Source: Lepiota brunneoincarnata
Lineage: Eukaryota > Basidiomycota > Agaricomycetes > Agaricales > Agaricaceae
NCBI GenBank assembly: GCA_023014365.1
Contig: JAEBUN010000001.1
Coordinates: forward strand, 1,054,001-1,118,000
Length of the DNA stretch: 64,000 nucleotides
Direction of reading: 5' to 3'
The position numbers were made by a program, and so were the translations under genes. Of this stretch, positions 22,901 to 35,555 are shown in pieces. The notes under the pieces are model-generated. The model had not been told where the DNA came from, searched no databases, and saw only the letters and a program-made list of their open reading frames with translations. The first letter of the stretch is position 1. The number at the start of each line of letters is the position of its first letter.

Positions 22901-25900
22901 AGTCGTCGTGTGAGGGCCAATTTCAATCCATGCATCGATGCTGGGAACCTTGGTGTTGGCAATCAGTTGCTGGACACCTTCAGTAAACCGAACCGGCCCA
23001 GCGCAATGCCTGGCAAAGTACTCGGCATTAAAGACGGACTCGTCTCCTGGTAGAACGATATCTCCGTAAACGTTGGAAATGATGGGGGTGGTTGGTGCAC
23101 TGATGGTTACACGCTTCGCCAAGTCTGTTAGGTCGCCGAGGAGAGGATTCATAGCAGAACTATGATAGCCGAAAGGAACGGACAAAAGGACGTTCTTGCA
23201 GTGCACCTCGGCATCGAGGTGTGCCTTGAATGCCTTTAATTGGGGAATGGGTCCCGAAAGGACGCAGTCGACGGAACTGTTGTAGCATGCGATAGTGATA
23301 CCGGAAAAATCAGCCGATGAATCGATGACGGCTTGAGCGTCTTTGCTTGGGAGATTAACTGCAATCATAGCCGTAGAATCCACAGCACACTTTTGAACCA
23401 TGTGGCGCACTCGGTTGGCAATGATCATGAGCGCCCCTCTCAAAGTCAAGACATTAGCGGTGACCAATGCGGCATACTCGCCCAGGCTGTGGGGCGGCAT
23501 TAATCAAAGACCAATTACCCAAGCTAGAAATGCGTACCTGTGACCAACAACAACGCTGGGAGTAATGCCCCACGATATCCATAACTTGGCCAAAGCATAT
23601 TCAAGGGAGAAGATCGCAGCTTGATACGCCTCGAACTCCTCGAGCTTCGCCAACCCACTGGTCTCTCCTTCAGCAGTGAGGATAGCCAATACACCAGGGA
23701 ATCCTGCGGTAGTCAAGATAGAATGACATTCGTCAATAACCTTCCTGAACAAGGCCGAGGACTGGTACAGGGAACGACCCATGCCAAGATACTGGCTCCC
23801 TTGACCAGAGAAAACGAAAGCGGCGGTGAAAGGGCCCTCTTTAACTTGAGAACCCGTTGCCTTGCCCAATTTGGCGATGAGATCTTCCTTGTTATTAGCC
23901 GACACGGCAAGACGATGTTTGTAGATATGGCGCCTGGCGGTAGTTGTATATGCGATATCAGAAAGTGAAGCAGATACGTGTTTCTGGTCTTGAATCCACT
24001 CGATCAAGCGCGTGCGAAGAGCCTCGAGGGCTGCCGAGTCCTTGGCGGAAATACCAAATGTGTATGACAAGCCTTCAGGAGCTTCCTCTCTGGGGGGCTT
24101 GAGATATTCTTCGAGGACCATTGCGGTGTTGGAACCTGCCGCACCAAAATTGTTGAGCAAGGCAACACGGGATTTACCCTCCTCTGATGGGACCCAGCTG
24201 GTTTGAGCGGTATCGATGATCGTGTTGTCTGAAGCCAGATCAATGATGCGGGGGTTGAGATTCTTGAGTGAAATGAGTTTGGGGATGGTCTTGTGGCGAA
24301 GCATCAGAAGAAGTTTAGCCAAACCGGCAGCACCAGAAGCAGCTTCCAGGTGGCCAATATTCGACTTGACTGAAGTAATGTGAAGAGGGTTACTTGCGGG
24401 TCGCTCTTGAGCAAATATGCTCCGAATACTCTCGAGTTCGTTGGGATCGCCAGCTTGTGTACCAGTTCCATGGGCCTCGACTACGTTGATACGATGAGCA
24501 TCGATTCCGGCCGCCTCGAGGGTGCGCATGAAGAGCTTGGCTTGAGTGGGGGCGTGCGGATGAGTGATAGAGTGGGCAAGGCCACTCTGATTGACTTCAA
24601 TAGCACGGATAACACCAAGAATATTATCGTTCTCGGCGATCGCGTCGGAAAGGCGCTTCAGGACAAACATTCCAACACCTTCCGAGCGGGAGTAGCCATC
24701 TGCAGAAGTATCGAAGGCCTTGCATTGGCCAGTAGGACTGAGAAAGTGACCCCTGTCAAGGCCTAGAAACATCTACGGGAGAAGGTCAGGTTATGTGACA
24801 TCGAGAAGGGGAACACCTACATCAGGACTTGAAACAATGTTCACACCACCCACAAGGGCAGCTTTACAATCGCCATTGACAAGCGCACGAGCACCCTGAT
24901 AAAACGCGACGGCAGAAGAGGAGCACGCGGTATCGACAACAACTGACGGCCCGCTGAGCTGCATCGCGTACGATATGCGACCACTCAGAAAGGCTTTCAA
25001 TGTGCCTAGAAGAAGTTAGGTTGAGCAACAACGTATTTTGCTTCGATAAGCGCACCTGTGCTATAGTAGACGTCGATCTCGTTCCGTAGATTCTGAAGGT
25101 AATCATGAGTAGCCACCCCAACATAACAGCCGAAGGTTTCGGGACTCCACGTTGGAGTCGAATAAGGGACATAACCCGCGTCTTCGAGTGCCCCGTAAGC
25201 CGCATGCAAAAGGACGCGTTGCTGGGGATCCATGCTCTTCGCTTCACGGGGGCTGATCTTGAAAAATCTGCGGGGATAGTGAGCATGCTCATGCTTGCTC
25301 CCGAAACAAATGATCTCACTTGTTGTCAAACTCATCGACATTATCAATGAAATTGCCGGTGTGGGCTTTCATCGACCGTCTGGGATTCTTGCCTGAGTTG
25401 TAGTCCGCAACGTTGAACCTATGGTTAGGGATCTGGGAATTTTAATAGGTGATGAGCCTACGTCATACAATAATTAAAGAAACACACCTCCGAGACCGTG
25501 TTAATGCCAGTCTCGAGAACCTCCCATAGCTTATCGTTATTGGGGGCACCTGGCATGTTTACTGCCATTCCAATGATAGCGATTGGCTCTCGCTTAGCCG
25601 TCGTTTTGACTGCGTCGAAGTTGATTTTGGAAAGATCGAGAGTTACAACATTTCCCCGCGAGAAAGCACGATCAAGTCCTTTGGTCAGACCAGTCCCAGG
25701 ACCGCAATTCAAGAGTTTGACGGGGATATCCTCAGGGACAGTGGGAACAGTCTTCTCAACAACGGAAGTCCAGTTGACTGGTTGGGTGATGATCATTTCT
25801 ACAACCGACTCCACTAGAGATCCAGAAGAGGTATCCCGTGTGATTGCATCACCAGTCAGGGTCGAGCGAATGGGTACCTGGATGTCGGAGAAACCGGGAA

Positions 25901-26886
25901 ACTTGATGTTCCGCGTGGTGATATCAGCCATCACCCTGTTTCGGACTGCGGGTGCGAGGACAGGGGCATGGTAAAGTGTATCGAGGGAGGTCTTATGCAC
26001 GACCGCAGTTGTCGAAAGACTGGCTGAGAAAGCGGTGAGATAATCGGGTCGCCCGGAGACAGTGATACAGGTGCCATCCGTAATCGCTGTCACGAAAAGC
26101 GCGGTATCACCGATTTGCTTAAGAAAATTCGCCATCAGCTCCCATGGAATAGATGACATGTTAGCATGATCTCTTTACCTGATTGAATTTAGCAACTACT
26201 TCATCCATGGCGTCCTTGGTCATACCAAGGAACACAAGACCCCATGGAAGAGACGGATCCTGGTCCTGCGGTGCAGCAGAAAGCGCCTTCCGGCGGTAAG
26301 CTTGTGTGCGGACACCGATCCAGACGGCAAGACGGTATGCTTCAACCGCTCGTGAAATGAAAGTCGAGGAGGATAGAGATGTTCCAACGACTACAGCAGG
26401 GAGGATACCAGAGGACAACCCGAGCACACCAGTACCGTTTTCTGCGTTGCGTTGTAAAACGTCGCTATAGGGTGTAAAAGAACCCGTGGATTGGGCGATA
26501 TGGTCAATAAAAGCAAGATATCGAAGAGCCTGGAGAAGGAACAATGTGGGACCAGACACAACTGGGTTATGGCGATAGCGAGTATTAGGGAGAGTGAGAA
26601 GGGCTGACGGCTTCGAAAAGTCTGTTAAATCAATGTCGGCTTCTGCGAGGTCGTTTAAGGTTAGGGTCGAGAGTTCTAAGACGAAAGACTCGTGGCATGC
26701 AGATAGAAGAGTAGAACCTGAAGGAGAGGAAGCATCACGCAGGGCCTGTTCGCGTGCTTGCGGGGTGTTCGAGGCGGCAGTGCCCTGGCCAGCGAAGACT
26801 GGTATGTGCAGATTCAGCCACTTTGGCGGAGGCCATTGCGAAAGCCCCGGAATATTGCAATTGGAGGCATTCCATGACCAAATCAT
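19939..26886 (-). CDS. Non-reducing polyketide synthase, SAT-KS-AT-PT-ACP-ACP-TE (orsellinic acid synthase type)
   Basis: Nine exons on the minus strand: 26179-26886, 25488-26138, 25432-25320, 25267-25056, 25005-24821, 24772-23538, 23486-20554, 20500-20054, 19995-19939. The product is about 2179 aa. In order: starter-unit transacylase ([15 protein letters not shown] where the family usually has a Cys nucleophile), ketosynthase ([22 protein letters not shown]), acyltransferase (GHSLGEY, split by an intron), product template (catalytic His in RGHSVGGMP, Asp in [10 protein letters not shown]), two acyl carriers (GVDSL, GLDSL) and thioesterase (GWSFGG, IPGHHF). No reducing domains, so an aromatic polyketide from acetyl/malonyl units is expected. 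Exons sum to 6541 nt, one over; an extra base at about 20431 creates a stop shortly after the thioesterase nucleophile motif. If real, the product lacks most of its thioesterase. Confidence 0.93.
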
Positions 26887-26956
26887 GCCCTTTTAAAATC
26901 TGCTACTCCTGGTATTTCCGTAAAGAACGTAAAGGGTTCAGTATGCGCTGGGATAG

Positions 26957-27157
26957 TACACTCCCGAAGGTGCTATCGCATGTGACAAGGAAGATATTCT
27001 ATGCGCACCGCGTGTTGGATTGATCCCTACAGTATTCGAAATTGAAACACTCCCCGGTGATCCCGCCGAAAGCCGGATGAGGTTAGATACGCCTTGGTTC
27101 GATTTAGGTGGTGATTCGATTGAGGTGGTGATTGGTCCATTAACCAGTTACCACTGA
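26957..27157 (+). pseudogene. Carrier-protein (thiolation) domain scrap
   Basis: A single open frame without a start codon runs from after a TAG (26954-26956) to TGA 27155-27157. It contains DTPWFDLGGDSIE, the phosphopantetheine attachment motif (LGGDS) typical of peptidyl carrier domains of NRPS or NRPS-like reductases, preceded by a plausible inter-domain stretch. It is divergent from the PKS and only 70 bp from its start. It is probably the remnant of a neighbouring NRPS-like or adenylating enzyme. The rest of the gene is not present. Confidence 0.45.
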
Positions 27158-30100
27158 GATCGAGGGCGAGCAAGAGCAGCATTCAGTGCATCGAAGGAGA
27201 ACCGGGTACCACGGCGGTCAAGAGAAACAGACGATCCGGCGTAAACCCACCGGGATCTCCGCCAGCAAAGGCGATGAAGTCGGGGAACTAACTCATGACT
27301 AGGTGAGAGGGCAGAGTACAGTGACGTTGCTACGCTTACAGAAGACCAGTGTTCGCCAAAGGTTTTCGCGCTTTCCCTCGCAGTCATATGTCCCGGACAC
27401 CCATAGTGAGATTTCGTGTTTCAATCATGAACACAACAATGAGGTTCACTCAAATCAACCTCGAGTTCTCACCGTATACTCCTGTTTGGTCATGTTGATC
27501 TTCGAGTTTCGACGCCCCTGCTACCCTGACCATTTACCGGCTACCTCTGGCTGGACACTTAAGCGACTATCACACACCCTTGTCCCTAGCCGGCTGAGGA
27601 GCAAGGGATTGATAAGCCCTTGTACAGCCGCTAAATTACTGGGAAAACGGGCACCAGGCAGGGACGGTCCTACTGCCGAGAGATCTTCAATGAGTACACT
27701 AGATAAATATAGTGCAAAGATGCTCGAGACTCGGTCCCGCTCAGCTTGCCTTCTGACACTACATATCGGCCCTTGTCTGTGCGAACCTAAGATACCTTTT
27801 CACCATGTGCACTGTGGCTCGTTTACACGGAATGACTGTCTCAGATAGATAAATATTTTAACAGACATTCAGGCACTCCCTTTCGTTATTGTTGGCAACG
27901 GAAAGTTCGCCCCTTCCTTCCGTTCCACTGTTATAGACACTCCCACAGTTTACGACAGCATCCCGGGGTAGGTAAGTGCTCAAGATCTACACGAGGAATT
28001 TGGATGATCTTGGCGCTACCGGGACTCAGGGCCCCGAGTGAGCCTGGCCCTAGGTTTATAAATTCGACGCTCAGTCGCAGGCACGCACTGACTGTACACC
28101 CACACGGAGTAGCATGGAGTCCAGACGGTGTCGTTGATGCATGTTCCACTGCCCAAGCATGACTTATGAATTGACAACCCGCTCATAAGTATATCCGGCG
28201 CCACTCGTATTTGCAAGAACTCCTTGTATTTCTACTTATGGAAATGGTAAATATACAATATTCATTCCACACACGCATTATAAAGGCAAGAGCAAGAGTC
28301 GATTTGCTGAGGAGAGACGATTGAGAAAAGAGAGAAGTAGAGGGTGTGGAATATAGATCTATGGACCACAAGGAATGTCTATAGTACTACTAGATCCAGG
28401 GACATCAGTCTTATTATTCAGTAGGGCCACTAGGGTCAGGGCCACCGGATCCTCAGCGGCTCCAAGGGGGCAAGGACAGTCCGCTGCGTTTCTCGAACAT
28501 ACAGTTGTCAATGGTGATGATCGTTTACTATTATCAATTATAGCCTTGATAATTCATCCCTAGAAGATCACTAACCATCCTTCCTGTGCGGGTATTAGCC
28601 AACCTGCCTGAGGCTGCTCGATACCACTTTGTATGAATCTCCCCAACGTAGGGCTAGAAAGGGTCCTAGGGTCGATCTGCCCTGCATGCCCCTAAAGTGC
28701 TGGACAAGCCCAATGTCCCTGGCATCCCATGATACCGCCGATGCCCCTTCTGGTAGTGATCGACCCGGACGAAGTGGCTCTACGCAGATGCGTCTGGGCT
28801 TTCTATACATGCCGGCATGTAGCGACGATATCCACCAGATGGTGCGAGCGGACGACTAACGGCAAATGACATCACAAGTTCGTTGCCCCTGTCTACACCC
28901 TGCTTTGGTGTGGTGTATTTCCCTGAACAATGGGTTGGCTGCAATTGCGCTACACTTTGACCGAAAACACACACTCGTATTTTCTTCTCGCATAACTGCT
29001 ATGCTAAGGGAACCCCCCGAAAATATAGGACAGGTCCTCCGTGAAGTGGCAAGAAAATCACCAGGATAGTCCACCCAGATGGAGGACACCGCAAATTAGA
29101 CTCGTGGCACTTAATTCGATATTGGCGGTAACAACCCCTAACCGACAGCCACTAGGTCCGGCACGGAAATTTGCGCGCAAGGTGTGATACGCGCTCCCAG
29201 CCTAACCCCTCCTGTGCAGCACCGGGGTTCCTTATTTCAAACCTTCCAGAGTACATTTTTAGGAACACGCTCCATCTATTGAATTGTTGTTGGATGAGTG
29301 GGTATTTCTGGTGGGCCAGTATCAAGAATAGCATGAAGCATGGCAAGCATCAGCAAGACCGCATTCCACAACCGCGGATCTTCTTCAGTCGCTTCCGATC
29401 CGGGGTTAGAGTATCCCTGGTCTGCCCTACTACGGTCACAGATAAGGATACATCCGTCTATTAGGCAGGGTCCATGACGATGATACGGATGCGCCACTCG
29501 TAATTAAACTTAGTATTGAGATGATAAACAATTTTATCGCTGGGGCTGGGTGTTTAGGCCAACTACAACTTATTCTCACAGCTGCGAATACCTCTCGACT
29601 GATCAGGGTTGCCACTAAACATAAAGGCACCTCAGGTTTCCAGCAAAATATCTGTTCAGGGATCAAAACTCTGAAGGGAAAGACCAATACGACAAGTGAT
29701 ATTCCGATATGGGGACAAGTGCTAACTAAAGCCGGGAAAGGCGCTATACGGGGAAATTTATCTTCAAATCGATGTCTAGGGTCCATGATCTGACATTTCA
29801 GTATTCGTCATCGCTCGCGACGGTCTCGGCCTCTAATATCTGAAATTTACATTAACCGTGGTATCTTGCTGCTGACCGGATGATGGATATCCCGCTACAA
29901 TTGATGGACATTAATGCTCAATCTTTGAAAGGGGTTCTGACATAGTGCTGTCTTTCGGGTATTGAGAATATATAGCGACCCCGATAGATGTGGGTCTGTC
30001 TCATTGATCATGCCGCTGGGCGGGCCGATGCCTTTTTTTTGGGAGATGCCATTTTGGACGACCACAGTCAAGCAAAGTGAGCTAAGGTCTCTTGCCGCAG

Positions 30101-31735
30101 CGGCAGGGGATTTTTATCAGCCTTAAATATTAGGAACAAGCACAACTTTGGTCCTGGCGCAATGAACGTTCCGCAGTGCAGAGCAGAGAAGACAAGAGCT
30201 AACTGGGCACGCCTCCAACTTCTGGACCAAGCCACAGCGTGCCAATGGACCATTATAGCGAGCTGTTATGAATTGAAAAAAACCCCAGCCTTTGAATAAT
30301 GGGTTCTTCCATTTCATGGATCATCAACTGATCATTTTCTTGCGGCTTCGAGCACTTCTGGACATCTAGGTAGTCTAAATGTGTGTCCTCGTCCCCGAAG
30401 TGATCCACAGGGCCTAGAATACAATATTACATCATGAAATGAGATGAGATGCCCATGCTTGGACCTTGTGGGACCTGTTCTCGGGCTTTTTCTCAAAGAT
30501 CTTGTTGTAGTGCCGGAAGAAAGCAGACGATACCGCAGCTTGTGTTAGAAATCTCGAAAAGCAACCAGGAAGACCGTAGAGCTGCCCCTGATTAACGTCT
30601 AGAGCCGAAGCACCAAATTACTGGCACCCTGTGGTGCGCGGGCTGGTGGGTGGTTCAGTCCAGACGTCTCGGCAAATCATCAGATTCTGATGTCTTCGCT
30701 TAAACGTGGGTAACCCAGCAAGTAATTCTGTAAGGGGGAAATGATAAAGACCAGGTCAAACAAATAAGTCGGCAGCGTAAATACAACACTCTAAACCATA
30801 TGACAGATCAAATTCAACCTAATGTCTATTGAGGCGGCCGCGCTCCTGTCTTTGAGCAGAGCATCTAAGAGCATCTGAGCCATGAGGGCGTTTAGGCAGA
30901 CTTGGTGTTATTCTTCAATCGGCTCTGAGGCTATTCCAGGCGTCAATCGTGAGGGAAACGCAGTGACCACCACAACTTCTGAGCAAATGAGCAGGAGATT
31001 CGCACACGGGTCGATGCAAAGTTAGGTTCGGCCGGCGGATCAAGGAACTGCCATGTGCAGCACTCCACGCATTCGTTGTCAAATATTCGACGAAAACGAC
31101 ATAATCGAAAAGATCCAGTCTAAGAAACACTCCATCGTGCACCAGGGCTGGTGCTCTTGGTGTAAAACAGTGAGGAGAAGAGCACATATTTGCAGCTGAG
31201 ATGGCTGACGTAAGCTTACTGTGATACCCGAGGCCCTTCGCTAAACAACAAAAGGGAGCATTCAGACGTCTATCATGCAGATGTCCTCTACTAAAGGCAA
31301 CTCTATCATATCCTGTACGAAGCAGCCACTCTGTTACAGTTGCTCTTGGCTCCTTGCAGCCTCTCTCACGTCGTAACTCCTTCGGCTCCCCGCTCATGGG
31401 CGCCAGATCGAGATTTACCGTTGTGGTGGTTCAAAGATTAGTGTGGGCTGACGTGGAACCAAATAGTCAACCTCTTCCACTCCTTACTGTAGACAAGCAT
31501 AACCCGGGGAGCTGATTATGGATCAACAGCCGCGAGATCCGGGCATTTCCATCTTCGATGTGTGTAAGAGGCCAAAAATGATTCCTTTCTTGCGCCGCTT
31601 AGTATTTGCATATAGATTGGTGCACTGCTATCAGCTCGCCAACATGTGTATCGAACCAAATCCTGAGCTTTTCACCGCAGCGCTTATATAACCTGCACCT
31701 GAGGTTCTGTCCTCGAACTCCTTCCCCCTTCCACA
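27158..31735. other. 4.5-kb stretch without supported genes
   Basis: Many short frames exist on both strands, but none shows a splice pattern, domain or family motif. The longest (27303-27848, plus) has random-looking composition. Two short peptide-like scraps are noted on the minus strand (about 27170-27290 and 30320-30545), without identification. No large repeats, LTRs or inverted repeats were seen. This may be decayed gene or repeat material. Confidence 0.5.
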
Positions 31736-34578
31736 ATGGTTGCCCCTATACTTCCTGCCATGCCCTCCGTGAGGCATTCGATCGACCTCAAAGCCAATGG
31801 AGAAGTTAGTCGTATGCGAAATCACAAAGGTGGGTACTAGTGGCACGGGTTGAAATGATACAAGTCCGCTAACGATCTTGCTAACAACTTAGGAAATATG
31901 CCATCGCTACCCCAGACGAAATACTGTTCCCTTTGCCCAGCGAAATTCACCCGTACCACCCATCTCAATCGACACCTTCGCTCACGTCTGTCATCCTTGT
32001 TCAATTGAGCCTACTTCCAAACTTATCTTCTTGCTACAGACACAAATGAACGCTTACATAGATGCAATGTAGGTCTCCATTACCCAAATTCCAGAATGAA
32101 CGCTGACACCCTTCGGCAAGACATGTCACGCAGAGTTTACGCGCAGTGATTTGCTTACTCGACATAAACGAACTTGCGGAGATTCGTGAGTGGCGTTAAC
32201 AATTGCTAATCTTCGGATGTTCACCTAACTTCCATTCCAATCTCCAGTCGAAACGCGAACAGGTCGCGGCGAAAGTCTTGCCAGGTACGCTTTGGAATCC
32301 TTGTATGTATCTCTACCGATATAAATGATTTTCAGGCATGTGCCGAATCAAAGGTCAAGTGTAATCTGCAATATCCCTGTTCCAAGTGCTCGTCCCGGGG
32401 AAGGGAGTGTGTTTTCATCAATGACCCCGAAGCGTCGAGAAACAAACGCAACGCAGCCAAGAAAGCGGCTCAACAAGCAGCAGCTAAAGGGCCCGTCGGT
32501 TCAACGCCAACAACTTCGCCTGCCTCCACGAACCGAACAATGTCCTCCCCTCGTTATCATTCCCTTTACACCAGCAACGATATCACCCCGTCACCTACGC
32601 TTTCATTAGATAGTCAGTTGGTTCCTTTACCCCCACTCGATCTTCCGGGCCTCTTAGCATCATCATCGACTTCCTCCATAGCCTCATCTCGATCATCTCC
32701 TCGGTCCGACCTTTTTGAAACTCGTGGAGAATTTACTCAGCCATTCGAGGTCGCGACCTTTGATACCTTAACCTTGGACAACCAGCTTAGTCGGCTGTTT
32801 CCTAATCATCCTTTCGAGGGTTTTAACTTGGATCAGGCGATCTCGCCATGTTCTCCACCCTCTGCTCCTATACATGACTTATCGGGTTGGTTGGACGGAG
32901 GCGATATGTTCCCGAGGTTCAACAGCGCTGATGTCTTCCCCTACCCACAAAGTGTCCGGCTGGGTGACCAAGAGTTCATGGCGGATTATACTTCTCTAGC
33001 ATCAGCTGGACCACTTGATACACCGCCTTCACAGCTCGGCCCCACAGCAAACCCAGCGGGAGCTTCATTCGATTCCTCGGCGCTTACAAGCCCTCTCGAA
33101 CCCACGGCCGAGGACTTAGAACATTATTGTATGTTTATTTTCCCTAATGGAGGCGTAGGCTATTAATTTGACCTCCATCGCATAGTATACCTCTTTTTCT
33201 CTGCATTTAGCACTCAAATTCCGATTATTCACCCTTCGACATGGAAGTCCGAAGGCAAACCCTCGATCCTTATCCGTGCTATGCAAGCATGTGGGGCCCT
33301 CTTTGTCAAAACGAGGACTGCAGTCAACTTCATCAATAATACTCTAGTAGCAACGCGGGATACCCTTATCTTAGAATTTGTAAGCTCTCGGTCCACCTCT
33401 TCCGTGTAACCGGTCGCTCACAAATATCTCAAGTCCAACAGCGGCTCTGATCTGGGCCAACAGATAAATCTTGTTATTTCTGTTGTCCTGTTGCAGACAA
33501 TTGGCCTCTTCCATCAGAAACCGGATCAAAGGGTTTCATCCAACGTGTACCATGGCATGCTCGTGATGGTGCGCAACTACGGCCCTCTGATGAAGCGATT
33601 CGACGCTTATGCAGGTCCTGTTACTTTCTAGATGATACGTCGCACCGGCCTAATTGGTCGGATCGCCTCATGGGTCCCACCGGATCTAAGCGATGCAAGC
33701 AGCTTGGACAAGGCCTGGAAGGCTTGGGCACAGTATGAGACTGTCAAGCGGTGAGTTATGTGTCTATGTATAATCAATGGAGTTTTCACTCATTTTTATT
33801 TGGCAGGGCGCTTCTGGTCTCCTACCTTCATGACTGCTGTCACTGCTTGTATTTCTCGATGTCCCCCTCATTCCAACCCAGTGAATTCGACCTCAATCTA
33901 CCATGCGATGATGGTCTATGGGCCGTGGGTAGCGCAGCACAATGGCTCCAAATCATCAAAACGCCTTCTCCATATGGACTGGGTTTGGCGCGGCTTTCCG
34001 GGTTCGGCATGCAGCGCGCTTTAGCGATACTAGGCGAGATACAGCCACCGGGGGTCTCCCCAGTACTAAATCCGTTCGCCCACTTCATCCTTATCCACAC
34101 CATTCTTCGCAACCTCTGTGCTTCAAGTGCTCGAAACCACTCCGATGCCTCCGCCGCTAATACCCCTCCCGGTGACAACGGAATCAAGGAGGCTGCGTTT
34201 TCAGCGCAGTATGCACTCCACACTTGGTTGCAAATGTGGATGAATAGTCCTGATGCGGTCCGCTACGAGAACAGCCGAGAGGAGCCTCCGTTTATCTACA
34301 ACGCCCTTCCGTTTTACTGGCTCGCCCAGGTCTCATTAATGGCGATACAGGACGATATCGGCCTAGACCTCAAACATATGGACCGCAAAAGTGAGGGGCG
34401 ATATCGCCTCATGAAGGAGTGGCTTGATCGTATCAAGACCCACCTTCGTAGTGGGATACAGATCCCGACGCAACTATGGGATGAATTGATGAGGATCCGT
34501 GTACAACTCCAGCAACGACCGGACCAAAGCCATGCTGGGCATGATAGTGGTCTGACGGCTTTCTTCCCTACAAGCTAG
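31736..34578 (+). CDS. Hybrid transcription factor: two C2H2 fingers + Zn(II)2Cys6 cluster + fungal regulatory middle region
   Basis: Ten exons: 31736-31829, 31893-31985, 32040-32068, 32121-32185, 32248-32284, 32336-33128, 33186-33379, 33434-33568, 33632-33750, 33807-34578. They sum to 2331 nt, in frame, for 776 aa. Finger 1 is YCSLCPAKFTRTTHLNRHLR-SH, finger 2 CNTCHAEFTRSDLLTRHKRT-C, then CQACAESKVKC...PCSKCSSRGREC, a Gal4-type binuclear cluster. A Ser/Pro-rich region (about 140-330) precedes a middle homology region ending in AFFPTS. The intron at 33569-33631 is supported because it rejoins LVM to MIRRTG. It is a nuclear DNA-binding regulator, and its position beyond the PKS makes a pathway role plausible but unproven. 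A truncated inverted copy lies at 1565-2035. Confidence 0.88.
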
Positions 34579-35555
34579 AGCTCGCCGATTAATTTATTTG
34601 ACGAGGGTTATTCATTTGGGTGTATCCTTAGGTTATTATCCGCCTCCCCACTTGCTTTTGCTTTAGGGTTCGCATTATTTTAGTTCTGTATTGTATTTCT
34701 AACACATCTTGGGCATCTAGGATTACATCTGATAGATTACGCACATGTACTACTTTTTATTGCTTGAATATTTGCATAGAATGAGATATACTCGATCGTT
34801 CCCACTGACCATCTTCAATGTTGTTGCGGCCTAAGATGGATCTTGCTCTTGACATGACAAAATGATTCAGGATCCCACAGTAATTATCTATTTCATTGTC
34901 AACAAAATTTCTCAAGCGGAGCCGAAGATAAGTCTCAGAGAGTAAGGAAGAGTCGTCAACCTCGCCTAAGCGAGTCGTACTCATTAAAATCAGGTTTTTT
35001 TTGGAATCATTGAATATCGAGCAACGGCCGAACACCGATAATGGAGCAAGAACCCCACTCACCTGATTTGCAACAAGCGGGGGACCCAGGTCAAGGAGTC
35101 GGTTGTCCCAGAGTCAAGTCGACATACCACGACATGTCAAGAATGCACCGTGATATTTCCTAGCTCTGGGTTTTTTTACTCTTGAAGGATGGAAGACTCG
35201 AAAGAGTCAATGGCACTGTGTCGACGGTAGGAGGGGCCGATGCGACCAGCGTGGCAAGCCTTCGTGAAGAGAAGGGATTTTAGAGTTTGGGCTGGCATAT
35301 ATGTTGAACGTCGGAGTTTGCGGGGTTAGCCGATATTGTGATGCGTCAAGTACGTACTCATTTCAGTGGCCGTCGACCCCCGCTGATTACTCTCGCATTG
35401 ACAATCACCAAGTTTCTCAGCATATTTTCCATGTATTGGAATACATGCAATGACCCATCTGACTTGGGAATATTAACATCATTTAGACATCACATGAGAA
35501 ACATCCATTCCCTCCAGCTTGGCTGTTACTACCCACCACCATCTACTCTTCCACG
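34579..35555. other. Boundary between gene region and repeat block
   Basis: AT-rich 3' flank of the transcription factor, then from about 35340 sequence with few CpG dinucleotides that leads into the first gag-like frame. No gene supported; the exact left end of the repeat block and any LTR were not resolved. Confidence 0.4.

Noticed and set aside
27165..27300. Minus-strand peptide with a GTRFSFDALNAAL stretch resembling an adenylation-domain start
   Set aside because: Too short and without the downstream A-domain core motifs; the resemblance could be chance.
27303..27848. 181-residue plus-strand open frame
   Set aside because: No family motif or conserved composition; it lies in the gene-free stretch and has no start context or neighbours to support it.
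30320..30545. Minus-strand peptides (FFRHYNKIFEKKPENRSHK; PVDHFGDEDTHLDYLDVQK) that read like real protein
   Set aside because: No family recognised and no splice join keeps both pieces in one frame, so no gene could be supported.
33601..33640. In-frame stop in the transcription factor
   Set aside because: The stop lies inside a 63-nt intron (33569-33631) whose removal restores the conserved LVM-MIRRTG junction.
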